A stretch of DNA of 32,602 bases, taken from the NCBI GenBank assembly GCA_027943245.1, contig JANDJZ010000466.1, positions 1 to 32,602 on the forward strand, read 5' to 3'. The notes beneath the pieces were generated by a model. It did no database searches and had not been told where the DNA came from. It saw only the letters and a program-made list of their open reading frames with translations. The stretch is from Acanthamoeba sp. SK_2022b. Its lineage: Eukaryota > Discosea > Longamoebia > Acanthamoebidae. Position numbers and translations under genes: made by a program. Each line of letters opens with the position of its first letter. Within the stretch, counting starts at the first letter, position 1. Below, piece by piece: positions 11,131-21,754 of this stretch.

Positions 11131-11353
11131 GTGACGTCACAAGGCGGAGGCGCTCAACCTGTGCCTGGACCCGCAGCCCTGGTTCAAGGAGGAGGCCAAG
11201 AAGATGGCCCAGAACAAGGGGCAGACCGTCTCCCGCGCGCTGTCCAGATCGCAGGCCGCCAAGAGCAAGCACAACTTCCTCATCTCCCTGGTGATCTACA
11301 TCCGCTCTCGTATTGGTGCGTTGACAACACACACACGCACACGCACACGCACG

Positions 11354-11424
<71 letters not shown>

Positions 11425-13133
11425 GCGCGCACGCGCGCACGCGCCAGCTCTGAGCTGGGTCGGCGTGTGTTGGGTGAGCGCAGCCAACTGCAGTAACTAC
11501 TGCCCGATCTGCGACCACAAGCACGAGTGCGAGGGTCTGAAGCCCATCGTGTGCGCCAAGCCCGACTGCGTGTGGCGCTACGAGGAGCTGGGCCTGGGCG
11601 CCAACGTCAACGCAGAGATCGCGCGCGCGCCCGAGGTCGTCGATCTCATGATCTCCCTGGCCTGCGCCAGCGTCAACTCTGGCCGCGGCGACGTCATCTT
11701 CGACCCCTTCCCCATGGCCGACTTTGCGCCCAAGGGCGTCAAGGACATCAACAGCCTGGTATCGCCTCCCCCTTCCCCGCCAAATTTAATTTTTATTAAG
11801 TTATTTTATATTTCCATTAAAATAAATATTAATATGTTTCCATTAAATTTTTTTGTTTTTGGCCTCTCACTCGGTCGCGTGATTCCAGAAATCGGCGCTG
11901 GAGGGGCTGCCGTCTGTCACGGAGCTGAGCAGCGCCCCCGAGATTCGTCCATTCCTGGACCTCATCGATCCGAGCCCCAGCGTGCGTTCGACCTTTTGCG
12001 CTGGTCTGGTGGCCCGCCTCTTGGCTCACCACACAACGCACACAAACACACACACACGCACAACGCACAACGCAACATACAACAACAGGGCGCCAAGAAC
12101 TACTACCGATTAGTGCGTTGGCTGCTCACGTCCAACCGTGCGCACCTGGTCAGGCTCACGGAGGAGCAGGTAACGCGACCTTGCCCCCCTCCCTCCCTCC
12201 CGCAGCCACTCTGAACGCTCACTCACTCTTGGCGTTCTTTGTTGATGGTGGTTGGTGGGGGGGGGGGCGACGAGCAGCAAATCAAGGAGATGGCGACGCC
12301 CTACCAGTACATGCTCCTCACGTCGACCCCCGAGAAGGAGGCCCGCTTTGTGCAGCTGAAGAAGAAGTAACCCTCTCCCCCTCCCCATCCCCTCAAAAGC
12401 GGTGGATCCTCCTAACGGCCCACGTGTGGCGGTGGCAGGCACGGCTCGTTCATGGCATTCCACGGCTCGCCCATGGAGAACTGGCATTCGATTCTGCGCA
12501 ACGGCCTGAGGAACATGAGTGCGCCTCTCCCTCCTCCGCTTACGTTGTGCGCACGCGTGCATGATCGACTGGCCTGTTTGTCGTGTTGACGTATGTTGCG
12601 TTTGGTGGTGGCGGGACAGGCAACACCAAGAACATGCTGCACGGCGCCGCCCACGGAGCGGGCATCTACCTCGCGCCCAACGCCGGGACCTCGCAGGGCT
12701 ACATGCGCGCCGGAACCGTACGGCGGACCCCTACGCACGAGAAGTGATTTATTTAGTGATTTATTAATGATTTTAATAATATTTTTTAAAATTCATTTTG
12801 TGCGGCAGGGCTGGGCCAAGAGCCAGTTTGGTTCGTCGCTGTCGTGCCTGGCCATGTGCGAGGTGATCAACCACCCCGACCTCTACGGTCGCGACCACAA
12901 CCAGTGGTGCTACGTCGCCAAGGAGGACGGTTCGTGGCATTTCTCTTCTTCTCTCCAAGTGTGGTGACTCACGCATGACTGACTCTCACCATCATCATCA
13001 CACGCTCTTGCTACGTGCAGATCACGTGATGACGCGCTTCTTCTTCATCTACAGCAGCACGAGCTCCTTCCCCGCGCAGGTCAACGCGCGCCAGCTCACT
13101 GTGCCCGACATGCAGGCCTTCAAGACCGGCTGA
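9178..13133 (+). CDS. PARP6/8-like mono-ADP-ribosyltransferase with RWD-like and UBA domains
   Basis: This is a predicted ADP-ribosyltransferase of the PARP6/8 group. Sixteen exons join in frame to 753 residues: 9178-9244, 9349-9548, 9663-9738, 9810-9970, 10121-10183, 10264-10440, 10563-10958, 11144-11315, 11484-11758, 11889-11981, 12089-12169, 12278-12366, 12439-12518, 12620-12717, 12809-12929 and 13021-13133. An RWD/UBC-like region comes first (LRFQFYVPYGYPDD), then an acidic stretch and a serine-rich linker. A UBA domain (QLKELVDMGFERDVAMYALQ) is followed by a Cys-rich patch (NCSNYCPICDHKHECEG). The catalytic part carries the NAD-binding His (AFHGSPMENWHSILRNGL) and Tyr (HGAGIYLAP). The third triad position sits in MTRFFFIYSS, which has no Glu. 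Intron 6 appears to use a GC donor (AAG/GCACGT). The exon 2 acceptor is weak. The gene is convergent with the receptor kinase, 134 bases apart. Confidence 0.93.
11044..11127 (+). repeat. (GT)n microsatellite in PARP intron 7
   Basis: About 42 perfect GT units lie directly upstream of exon 8 (11144-11315). Confidence 0.96.
11329..11444 (+). repeat. (CA)n microsatellite in PARP intron 8
   Basis: A perfect AC run of about 62 bases (11359-11420) is flanked by CACG variants on both sides. It begins 14 bases downstream of exon 8 and is the reverse complement of the GT run upstream of that exon. Confidence 0.95.
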
Positions 13134-13267
13134 GTGGTCTCTCTTCAATAGATTAAAATTTTTTGGCTATTTTTAATCTTTAAATAATCAAAAACAAATG
13201 TGTTATTTTGCCGATTAACGTCGGCTGTACTCGTACAAGGGAGAGGTAGCGAGAAGAGAGTTGATTT

Positions 13268-15856
13268 TTAGGGAGCGTTGATGGTGTCCTCGTCGCCGGC
13301 CTGGGTGTCGAGGAAGGCGAGCACGGTCTCCATCTTGGGCCGCTTGTCGGCGTTGGCGTGCCAGCACTTCTTCATCACCTTCCTGAAGTCCACCTGGCAG
13401 TCGTTGGGGATCTGCGGCCGCTTGCCCTCGAGCACGTCCAGCGACACGCCCATGAAGTTGCGCCCCGCGTAGGGCTCCTTGCGCGTGACCACCTGCCACA
13501 TGATGATGCCGAACGAGAACACGTCGGCCCGCTCGTCGTACTTCTCCCCGCGGATGATCTCCGGCGCCGTCCAGCACGGCGTGCCGCACCGCGTCATCGT
13601 CGCGTTCTCCTCCTTGATGCGCGCGAACCCAAAGTCGGCCACCTTCACGTTCCAGTTCTCGTCCACCAGCAGGTTCGACGGCTTGAGGTCCCTGTGCACG
13701 ATGATCGGGTGCAGCGAGTGGAGGTAGTTGATGCCCAGCGCGGCCGACCGCAGCATGCGCATCTTCTGTCTCCACGTGAGCTTGATGGCGTTGTTGGAGA
13801 GGATGTCCTTGAGCGAGCCCTGCTTCAGGAACTCGGTCACGATGCACAGGTTGGGCCGCTTGACGCATGCGCCGATGAAGAGCACGATGTTCGGGTGGTG
13901 GAGCTCGGAGAGGAAGGCCATCTCGGCCCTGAACTCGAGCATGCGCCGCTCGTCGAGCTTCTGCTTGATGAACCGCTTCACCGCCACATCGACGCCCTTC
14001 CACTTGCCACGGTAGACCACGCCATAGGAGCCCAGGCCCACCTGCTTGCCCACCTGGATCTCGTGGAAGTCGATGATCCACCGACACAGGTTGGCCGACG
14101 TGAGGAAGGTGTCCTCCTTGAACATCATGCCCTCGCCCACCGCCGTCTGCAGCTCGCCGCCACGCCCGCCGCCTCCGCCGCTGTCGCTCCCGCTGCTCAT
14201 CGAGTCTCCCTCGTTGTCCGGCGCGATGTGGCGGCGCGTCGCGGCGTGCTGCCCCTCGCCGCTGTTGGGCGTGTCCCCGGAGCTCCCCTCGCCGTCCTGG
14301 GTCACGCCGCCAAAGAAGCGGCTCTCGAGGCCGGGGACCTTGATCTCGTACAGCTTGGCGCCGTTGGGGGAGTCGGGCATCTCGAACTTGCCCAGGCGGA
14401 CGAGGCGCTTGGCCGCGTCGGGCTGGTCGCGGGCCAGCTGGGCGTGGACGGCGTGGCTCAGGACGATCTGGCCGCCGTGGGTCATGGCGGTGATGCGGGC
14501 GGCGGCGTTGACCACCGGGCCGATGTACTCGACGCGGCGCGTCATCGGGTCGCGCACGATCTTGGGCGAGCCCACGTGCACGCCCATGCGCACGCGCAGG
14601 CCCTTGAACAGCACGCGGTCGTCGGTGTCGCCCCACTCCTCCGCCGCGCCGGGGTGCTCCAGCAGCGTCTCGGGCCACTCGACCTCGAGCAGGGCCTTCT
14701 GCACCTCGGCGCACCACCCGAGCGCGTCGGCGACGTGCTGGAAGGCCATGCAGAAGGAGCCCTCGCCCGAGTTGCGGTTGTTGAGGAAGACCACCTCGTA
14801 GCCGCGGTGCTTCTTGAGCGACGCGCGCAGGGTCTCGTTGTGGAGCAGCGTGGCGTCGCGCATGACCGCCGCGTTGAACTCCCACAGCGACGCGGCGCGC
14901 GTGATGTCCGTGAACACGATCGCCACCTCGCCCTCGGGCGCGCGCACGCCGCCCGAGTGGGCGTGGGCGGCCGACTGGTTCTTGGAGGCGTTGCTCCCCG
15001 AGTTGCCCGACGACGAGCCGGTCGACGTCGAGGCGTGGGTGGAGGGCAGGGTCCACGAGCCGTACATGTTCTTCTTGGCCGCGCGGGCGGCGTCGCCCGA
15101 GTTGCCCGAGGAGGAGGTCGACGTCTTGGAGGTGAAGGACACGCCCGTGCCCGACGAGTCGCCGTTCATGGACGACAGGCGCGTCATGACCTCGAGGAAC
15201 GTGGGCCGGATGGTCGGGTCCTGGTGCCAGCAGCTCGTGATGAGCTCTTCGAATTCCTGCGGACATGCCCCCGGCGTATCCGGCATCTTGGGCCTGATGT
15301 TGTCCCTGATCACCGCCACCGCCACCGCCGCCGGACTGCGACACAGTAAAAAAATAATCAATTTTTGTTAGCCAATCGCGTAAAAGTAATTTTATATATA
15401 AATAAAATATCAATAATAAATAATAAATAAAAAATAAAAAGGAGTGCATACCTCATGCCAAAGTAGGGCTGCTCGCGAGTGAGGAGCTCCCAGAGGATGA
15501 TGCCGAACGAGTAGACGTCGGCCAGGATGTGGTCGACGTCGGGCGATTCGTTGAGGATCTCGGGCGCCGTCCAGTGGACGCTGCCGGCCACGTCCTTCTC
15601 GCCCTTGCCCTTGACGTCCTCCTTGAACTTGGTGAGGCCAAAGTCGGACACCTTGACGTTCCACTTGGCGTCGAGCAGCAGGTTGAGCGACTTGAGGTCG
15701 CGGTGCACGATGCCCGACGAGTGGAGGAAGTGCATGCCCTTGGAGGCCTGGTAGGCCATCTTGCCTTTGAGCGCAAACGGGATCTCTGGAATCAGCTCGT
15801 TGTGCAGCAACTGTACAACGCCCAGTGGTTTGTTGTCCATCAGCATTCCACATGTC

Positions 15857-15953
<97 letters not shown>

Positions 15954-18900
15954 ACAGCGCAGTGGATCACGTACGTCGTAGAGGGAGCCGAGGGTCATAA
16001 ACTCCATGACGATGCACATCTTGGGCGCCTTGGTCGACGCCGCCATGAACAGCACCACGTTGGGGTGACGCAGCGCGGTCATGACGCGCACCTCGTCCTT
16101 GAAGCTCTTCTCCATGTCCTTGGTGATCTTTTCCGAGGTCATGACCTTGACGGCCACCTCGGTGCCCTTCCACGTGGCGCGGTGGACCTCACCGAAGCCG
16201 CCGGCGCCCAGGTGCTCGCCGATCTCAAGCTCGCCGTAGTCGATCTCCCAGTCGTCCGACTTGTTGCCCTTGCGCTTGACCATGACCATCAGCACCACGA
16301 TCAACACCAGCAGCGCGCACAGCACGATGGTGGCCACAGGGATCACAACACCTGGCCAAACAAATCACAAAAAAGAGATTCTAAATGTTAGTTACCGCAT
16401 CAAAAACGCATAAACGAATAGAATAATTTATTAAAATAATTGTTAAAATAATTAAAAATAAAATTGTGTGCGGCGGGGAGTACCGAGGATGATGCCGAGG
16501 GGGCTGTCGGAGCCGGAGACGTAGCTTTCGCAGTACTTGCCCTCCCTGTCGCTGTGGCACACGCAGGTGTTGTTGGTGCACACGCCGCCGTCGCCCGAGC
16601 AGAGCTGGCCGTCGTTGATGCACTCGGAGAGCGCGCTCACCGGCTCACCCTCGCACTCAAAGGCCTTGAGCTGGTTGAGGAACTCGCTGTAGACCGAGTC
16701 TATCACCGCAGGCAGCACGATTCCCTGCCTGCGCGTCACAACGACGATGATGACCACGACGACAACGTCAGAATCTGTGAATGTGCTGCGTATGCGGAGG
16801 GGGTGCGTGGGCGCGTGGTGTACCGGTCAGCGTTCTGCTGGGCGATGGAATCGGTCTGGCTCCAGTAGAAGAAATCGGCGAGGGCCTGGGCCTTGGCGCA
16901 CTCCTTCATCGTCGACGACCGGTAGACGAACGAACCGAACGTGGCCAACGGCCAGCTCTGCTCTCCCTTTCCTGTCGACATAACAACAATTAATTGGAGG
17001 GTGAGCGGGGAAGGGCGAGGCTCCAGGGTGGGGGAGCGGTGGCGGCGATACCGAGAAGGGCAGAGTCAAAGGCCAGCCCGGACACGGCGCGGCGGCTGGG
17101 GTTGGCGTTGATGGTGTTGCCGTCGACGTAGTCCTGGAGCGCGCCGTAGAGCGAAGTGACGGAGGCGGAGACCACCTTGTTCGCAGGGTTGACCAGCGAC
17201 GCGGAGCCAAGGGTTCGCGTCTGTGCGTTGCATAGGAGAGTGAATGCACGGCATGTGAGTCCATTCTATTGTAACGGAACATGGGTGTGACACGTGCGAT
17301 GGAATGTAATGGAATGCACGTACGAGAGTGACGTCGTAGCCGTTGGCAAAGCTGAACGAGTTGGCGGTGTCGCCCAGGGCGGCGATCATCTCCTCGTTGC
17401 TGGCGGCCGAGACCGACCGAGTGGGCCCAGCTGACTCCACGGGGAAGGTGGCGGTGAGGCCAGGCGTCACGGCCGCGGCGAAGGCGGGCACCGTGCGCGC
17501 AAGCACGGTCGTGAAGAGGTAGGTGATGTCCGACGAGTAGGACGAGGTGACGACGACGATGGGCTCGTGGGGCAGCACTTCGGAGGTGTTCATGGCGTTC
17601 AGGTCCTTGATGCGCTGGTCGTCCCACATGGTGATCTCGTTGAGGTAGATCAAGGCGATCGTCTCAAAGTCGAGCACCAGCTGAAGGCCGTTGTCGGTCA
17701 CGTTCTGCAAGTTGAAGGCTACCGGAAAAAACATTAAAAAAAGAAGGGAACAATCACATTTATATTTATGTTTATAAAAACGAATTATTATAAAGTGATA
17801 GAAGCAGAAAAATAAATAAATAAATAAATGGAGAAACAAGGGCTGGGTACCAGGTACGAAGGCGTAGAGGGCGGAGGGCATAAGCTGGACGTCGGGAATG
17901 TCGGTGCGCCAATCGTCGGACAAGCCGTTGCTGCTTACGCCGTAGTGGAGGTTCTGCTGCAGCAGCTGCTGCTTGGCCTCGTCGGATGAGGTCAGGTAGT
18001 ACTTCATCTTGTTGGTGGCCGACGTGCGCGCCACGCTCCATGTGGTGTAGAGCGGCACCGGCGCGCCGGCACCGACCAGGTAGGCGGTCTTGTAGGCCTG
18101 CTCGCCTCGGCACTTGATGCCGGCGAGCGCGTCAATAACGGCCTTGCGCAGCGAGACGTCGAGCGGTGCGTAGTTAGCCTCCACCGCAGCTTCCGACGCA
18201 CTGCGTGTATGATCGGAGTTAAATAAATAATTAAATATCCAAAAAAGGAGCTCATTCGTACGCGTCATTGGTCTGTGTCCACGCGACAAACTCCATCAGC
18301 TCTTGGATGTTGGTGCAGTCCGAATAGGGAGTGTCCTTGTTGAGCGTGAAGTAGATGATGTAGGAGAGCGGCCACGAGTTGGTGCCGTTGGCGTCGACCA
18401 CGTTTATCGTGAAGATGCCCTTGGAGATGAAGTCGTTGAAGGTGGCCAGCGCCGATTGCACCGTGGCCACGTTTGGTTCGACTAACACCCCGGCTTTGTT
18501 GTACATAGACATGTAGGGCACATTGGCCGCCACCGCTCCCGGCAGGCTCACGTAGGTCATGCTGTTGGCGTGTCCCTGTAGTACCGATGTCAGCCACCAC
18601 CTACTCATACGCCCACGAGCGCAAGGCAAGGCGAGACAGAAAACGCACTTTGAGGAAAGCCATCTTATCGCTGTCGAACACGCCGGTCTCGAAGCTCCGG
18701 CCATCGAGGGCCGGCGGCATCTTGCTCCACAGGTAATCGCTCCCGTAGAGGGCCGACTTGAATTCGGGGCTGAAGCTCTGGAGAGCTTGCTTGACGACCT
18801 CGGCCACTGAGACGTTGTTGTCCTCGTTGTAGCCCAGGATGATGGGCGCGAACGGCAGCTTGGCGGCCACCGAGGGCGTGTTGCGGCTCTGGATGCGCGT

Positions 18901-19774
18901 GTCGTTCCACACGCTGATCTCGCCCGCCCAGATGAGTCCCAGCGTTTCCCGGTCGATGATCTGCAAAGAAGGTAGTAGGGGTGAAATTGTGTTGCCTTGG
19001 GAATTTTCAAATGAGGGCAACCCTTCTTTTAGACCTGTTCCCTTGTTACCAAACCAATCAGAAAAAACAGAGAAATAGTAAAAAAATACTAAAAAATGGT
19101 ATAATATGCTATTTTGAGGGCGCAAGAGTGGAGATCATGAATGGGAGAGCGGGGAAGCGGTGGTGGGAGTTGTCGTACGAGGTTGTCGGTGGGATCCAGC
19201 GTCGATATGTTGTACGCCATGACCAGCGCCTGGCCCACCAGAGGGAACTGGGCGAGGCCGTAGAAGTCGATCAGCTCCGGCGGTACACCGCAGTCGAGCG
19301 CCTCGTAGTCCTGTAGGCGGAGTGCACAGTGAGTTGCCTAGTAAGACCCTTGTCATCGGGGGGGGGACACATTATTACCACTTTGCCCTGAATGTAGAGC
19401 TGGGTGGCCGGCTCGTTGCCCATTGGGCTGTATGATTGTCTGCATAATATCGAGGCCGCGTGAGATGGGGTGGAGGGCAACATCAACAAGCATGACGTCA
19501 CGTACGTAACGTCGTCGCGGGTGTACTGGTAGGTGGAGGCCCACACGCCCATCACTTGAACGGCGTTTGGGCTTCCGGCTCCGACTAACTGCACTGCGAC
19601 AGCCGCCCCTGTGTGCCCCACCCAAGGTAAGCAGTACGTGAGAAGGCCCGAAACGTAGACAAACGTAGACGGAGGTCGATTTGTGGGGGGGGGGGTCGAC
19701 ATACACTGAACCACGAAGGCGTGCATCAAAAAGACGCTGAACGCCAGCAAGGCAAGCCTATGCACGCTGGCCAT
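13268..19774 (-). CDS. Receptor-like protein: tandem PstS-like ectodomain, EGF-like, TM, TKL kinase, class III cyclase-like, TKL kinase
   Basis: Fourteen exons join in frame to 1700 residues: 19774-19705, 19608-19506, 19439-19379, 19310-19179, 18960-18649, 18575-18262, 18200-17851, 17718-17324, 17220-17052, 16971-16824, 16728-16484, 16351-15975, 15810-15452 and 15335-13268. A signal peptide (1-24) is followed by two PstS-like solute-binding domains (about 25-330 and 331-685), marked by LVGAGS and LVGAGA and by WNDTRIQSRN and WDDQRIKDLN. A Cys-rich EGF-like knot lies at about 720-750 and a membrane helix at about 768-792. Kinase 1 has GAGGFGEV, AVKVM, HRDLKSLNLLLD, DFGL and WTAPE. The cyclase-like domain spans about 1155-1340 (VAIVFTDIT, GPVVNAAARI). 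Kinase 2 has GLGSYGVV, AVKRF, HRDLKPSNLLVD, DFGF and WTAPE. Both kinases keep all key residues. The cyclase lacks the usual second metal Asp. The ligand and signalling output are unknown. Confidence 0.93.
15859..15952 (-). repeat. (GT)n microsatellite (sense strand) in receptor-kinase intron 12
   Basis: About 47 AC units on the plus strand, read as GT by the gene, begin some 23 bases after the donor GTACGT. The intron interrupts the first kinase domain just after the hinge (GSLYD). Confidence 0.96.
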
Positions 19775-20540
19775 TGTGTTTTGATCAGCGATAGAGTCGA
19801 GCTGGTGTTGAGTTGTGCTTGGCAGTGGCGCCTTGCGGGGAGGTGAGTGAGACAGAGAACAATGAGCGAGCTTGGGGGGAGTTCAAACGGAGAACTGGGT
19901 GACGCTGTTTTCCGAAGGTGGACAGTGTGTGCCTGATCCGCGCTACGGCCCGGACGTTGAAGAGTGACGCTCGTCCCACAGCCCCCGGTGCCGTGTCCCG
20001 ATCGGGCGCTGCATGGCAGGATTGGTCCCCTTTTTGTTGCACCTCGCTACACCGACCAACCAAGGCCCGGTTAGCGTGGAATGTTCTGTTTTGGCATGCG
20101 AGTTCACCGCGGAGTTGATCAGGTGAGTTGGCAACGCACATTCCAAGCTTACTGAGCCAAAACCTCTGCATAACTCGCACGCGATAGGTCGGCTGTTAGG
20201 AGTTGCTGGGGCGTAAATAGCTTTCCCAGTTTAACGAGACCAATCAGCCAGCGGTCGTTGTTGCTGTGCGTGGTGGTGGTTACAGCTGCCTACGCCACCA
20301 GCACTCCAGTCTAGGAGCACTCCTCTCACCACCGCTGTGCTTGTTGTTGCTACGACACGACAAGTGCTACTGCGGGGAGGCTACCGGAGTGGCTGGACTG
20401 GCCGCAGGTCTTGTCCGGCACCAGCGACTTGTCCGGACGCCAAGCCACTTGTCCTATGCCATGACTTGACTTTAGATCATTTCTCTCATTTTTTTGGGCT
20501 TTTGCCTCATGGCTACGTTGTTTAGTTCCACTACCGGCAC
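19775..20540. other. Divergent intergenic region (receptor kinase / DUF3574 protein)
   Basis: These 766 bases contain the 5' flanks of two divergently transcribed genes for membrane proteins. No convincing extra exon, TATA box, tRNA or repeat is visible. A T-rich tract at 20485-20495 precedes the DUF3574 ATG by about 50 bases. Confidence 0.45.
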
Positions 20541-21622
20541 ATGCGGACGACGAGGGGGAGCAGGGCCTTGGCCTTTGGGGCGGCTCTGCTCGTCGTGGCC
20601 GTGTTGCATACGCTGTTGGTACCGGCAGCGTCGGTTGCCACCCGCAGCGCCCCTCGCGAGTTGAGCACCAAACAAGGCTGGTACGGGGTCCCATCGGCTC
20701 GCGTGTGCTCGTGTTTGCTCTCAAAACACACACGCAGGTGGGCGAGGAGCGAGGAGAGGGCCAAGCGTGGCACGCAGTGGCGCGAGAGCACGCTCTTCTT
20801 CGGGCTCTCCCTGCAGGACCAGAACGGGACGGGCGACGCAGAGATAAGCGACACCGACTTCTACCGCTTTGTCGCCCAAGTAGTGACCCCTCTCTTCCCC
20901 GATGGCCTCACCGTCCTCGACGCTCACGGGTCCACCCCCGTTCCTCTTAATTATGTATCAATCATTTAATTATTTAATACTTATTTTTTTATCTTGTCAT
21001 AAATAATGACCCTCTTTGTGCGAGCAGTCAGTACCTCAATCACCACGGGGTGCTGGTGAGGGAGAAGAGCAAGTACATGCTCATCTTCCACCCTAACGAG
21101 CCGGCCTACCACGACAAGCTCGACCAAATATGGCGCAACTACACCGTCCAGTTTCAACAAGAGTCCATCCTCCTCACCAGTACCCCCCCCCTCCCCCAAC
21201 CACCAACCCTTGCGTACGTGCACGTATGGTGTTGTCTCACGCCGGAGCGATGGACAGGCACGATAACCGACTTCTGCTTTAACGACGAATGCCTGGGCAC
21301 GCCGATCCCCGACCTCCAGGCCGAGTTCGAGTCGCTGCAGGCGCGGCACGACCACACGGCGGTCCTGCTGCGCGACATGGAGGCCCGCCTGGCCAAGATG
21401 GAGGACGATACGGCCTCGAGGAGGTGGTGGTGGTGGTTGACCGGCGCGTTCCTGGCCCTGGCCTGCGCGGCCGGCCTCGTTGCGGTGGCCGTGGCCTACG
21501 CCGGGTCGCGCGAGCGACGGCGCTACAGTCGAACGTCGGCGGCCAATCACCCCGCCGGCGGAGGGCCAGAGCAGAGCTCGTCGACGCCCATCGAGGAACG
21601 GTCGCCCCTGCTGTGGCACTGA
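20541..21622 (+). CDS. Single-span membrane protein with DUF3574 ectodomain
   Basis: Four exons (20541-20680, 20738-20929, 21028-21179 and 21258-21622) join in frame to 282 residues. An N-terminal hydrophobic signal (FGAALLVVAVLHTLL) is followed at about residues 60-160 by a domain matching DUF3574, known mainly from secreted bacterial proteins. Its landmarks are LFFGLS, EISDTDFYRFVAQVV, TPLFPDGLTVLDAHGQY, REKSKYMLIFHP and FQQESILL. An acidic heptad-like stretch (LQARHDHTAVLLRDMEARLA) is likely a coiled coil. A membrane helix (LTGAFLALACAAGLVAVAVA) follows, then a basic stop-transfer (RERRRY) and a tail of about 40 residues ending ERSPLLWH. The tail fits the [DE]xxxL[LI] lysosomal sorting motif. 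The activity of DUF3574 is unknown. It is divergent from the receptor kinase and 132 bases from the end of the convergent TBC gene. Confidence 0.82.
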
Positions 21623-21754
21623 GCACCGCCACGATGTATTTGGTGTGTGAACAAACATCATGATTTTGCCTCACCCCCCCCCCCCTCTCCATGATCATCA
21701 TCATCATCGTCGTCATCATCATCATTGGTCGCTCGTCGTTTCGTGATGTGTCGG

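Noticed and set aside
11044..11440. Cys-Val and His-Thr repeat peptides as coding sequence
   Set aside because: They are translations of GT and CA microsatellites within introns that have good splice sites on both sides.
13215..15449. Open frames of 600-740 codons overlapping the last receptor-kinase exon on both strands
   Set aside because: They arise from the very high third-position GC of the real exon, which removes stops in the other frames. Only the 13268-15335 minus frame shows domain motifs.
15336..15451. A gene boundary splitting the receptor at the AT-rich intron
   Set aside because: The phase is kept exactly across this intron and the first kinase domain continues from one side to the other (PYFGM then the C-lobe with RPTFLEVMTRL).
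19775..20540. tRNA or small RNA gene in the divergent gap
   Set aside because: No A-box/B-box pair or cloverleaf could be found; GGTTCRA-like words elsewhere lie within exons or lack partners.
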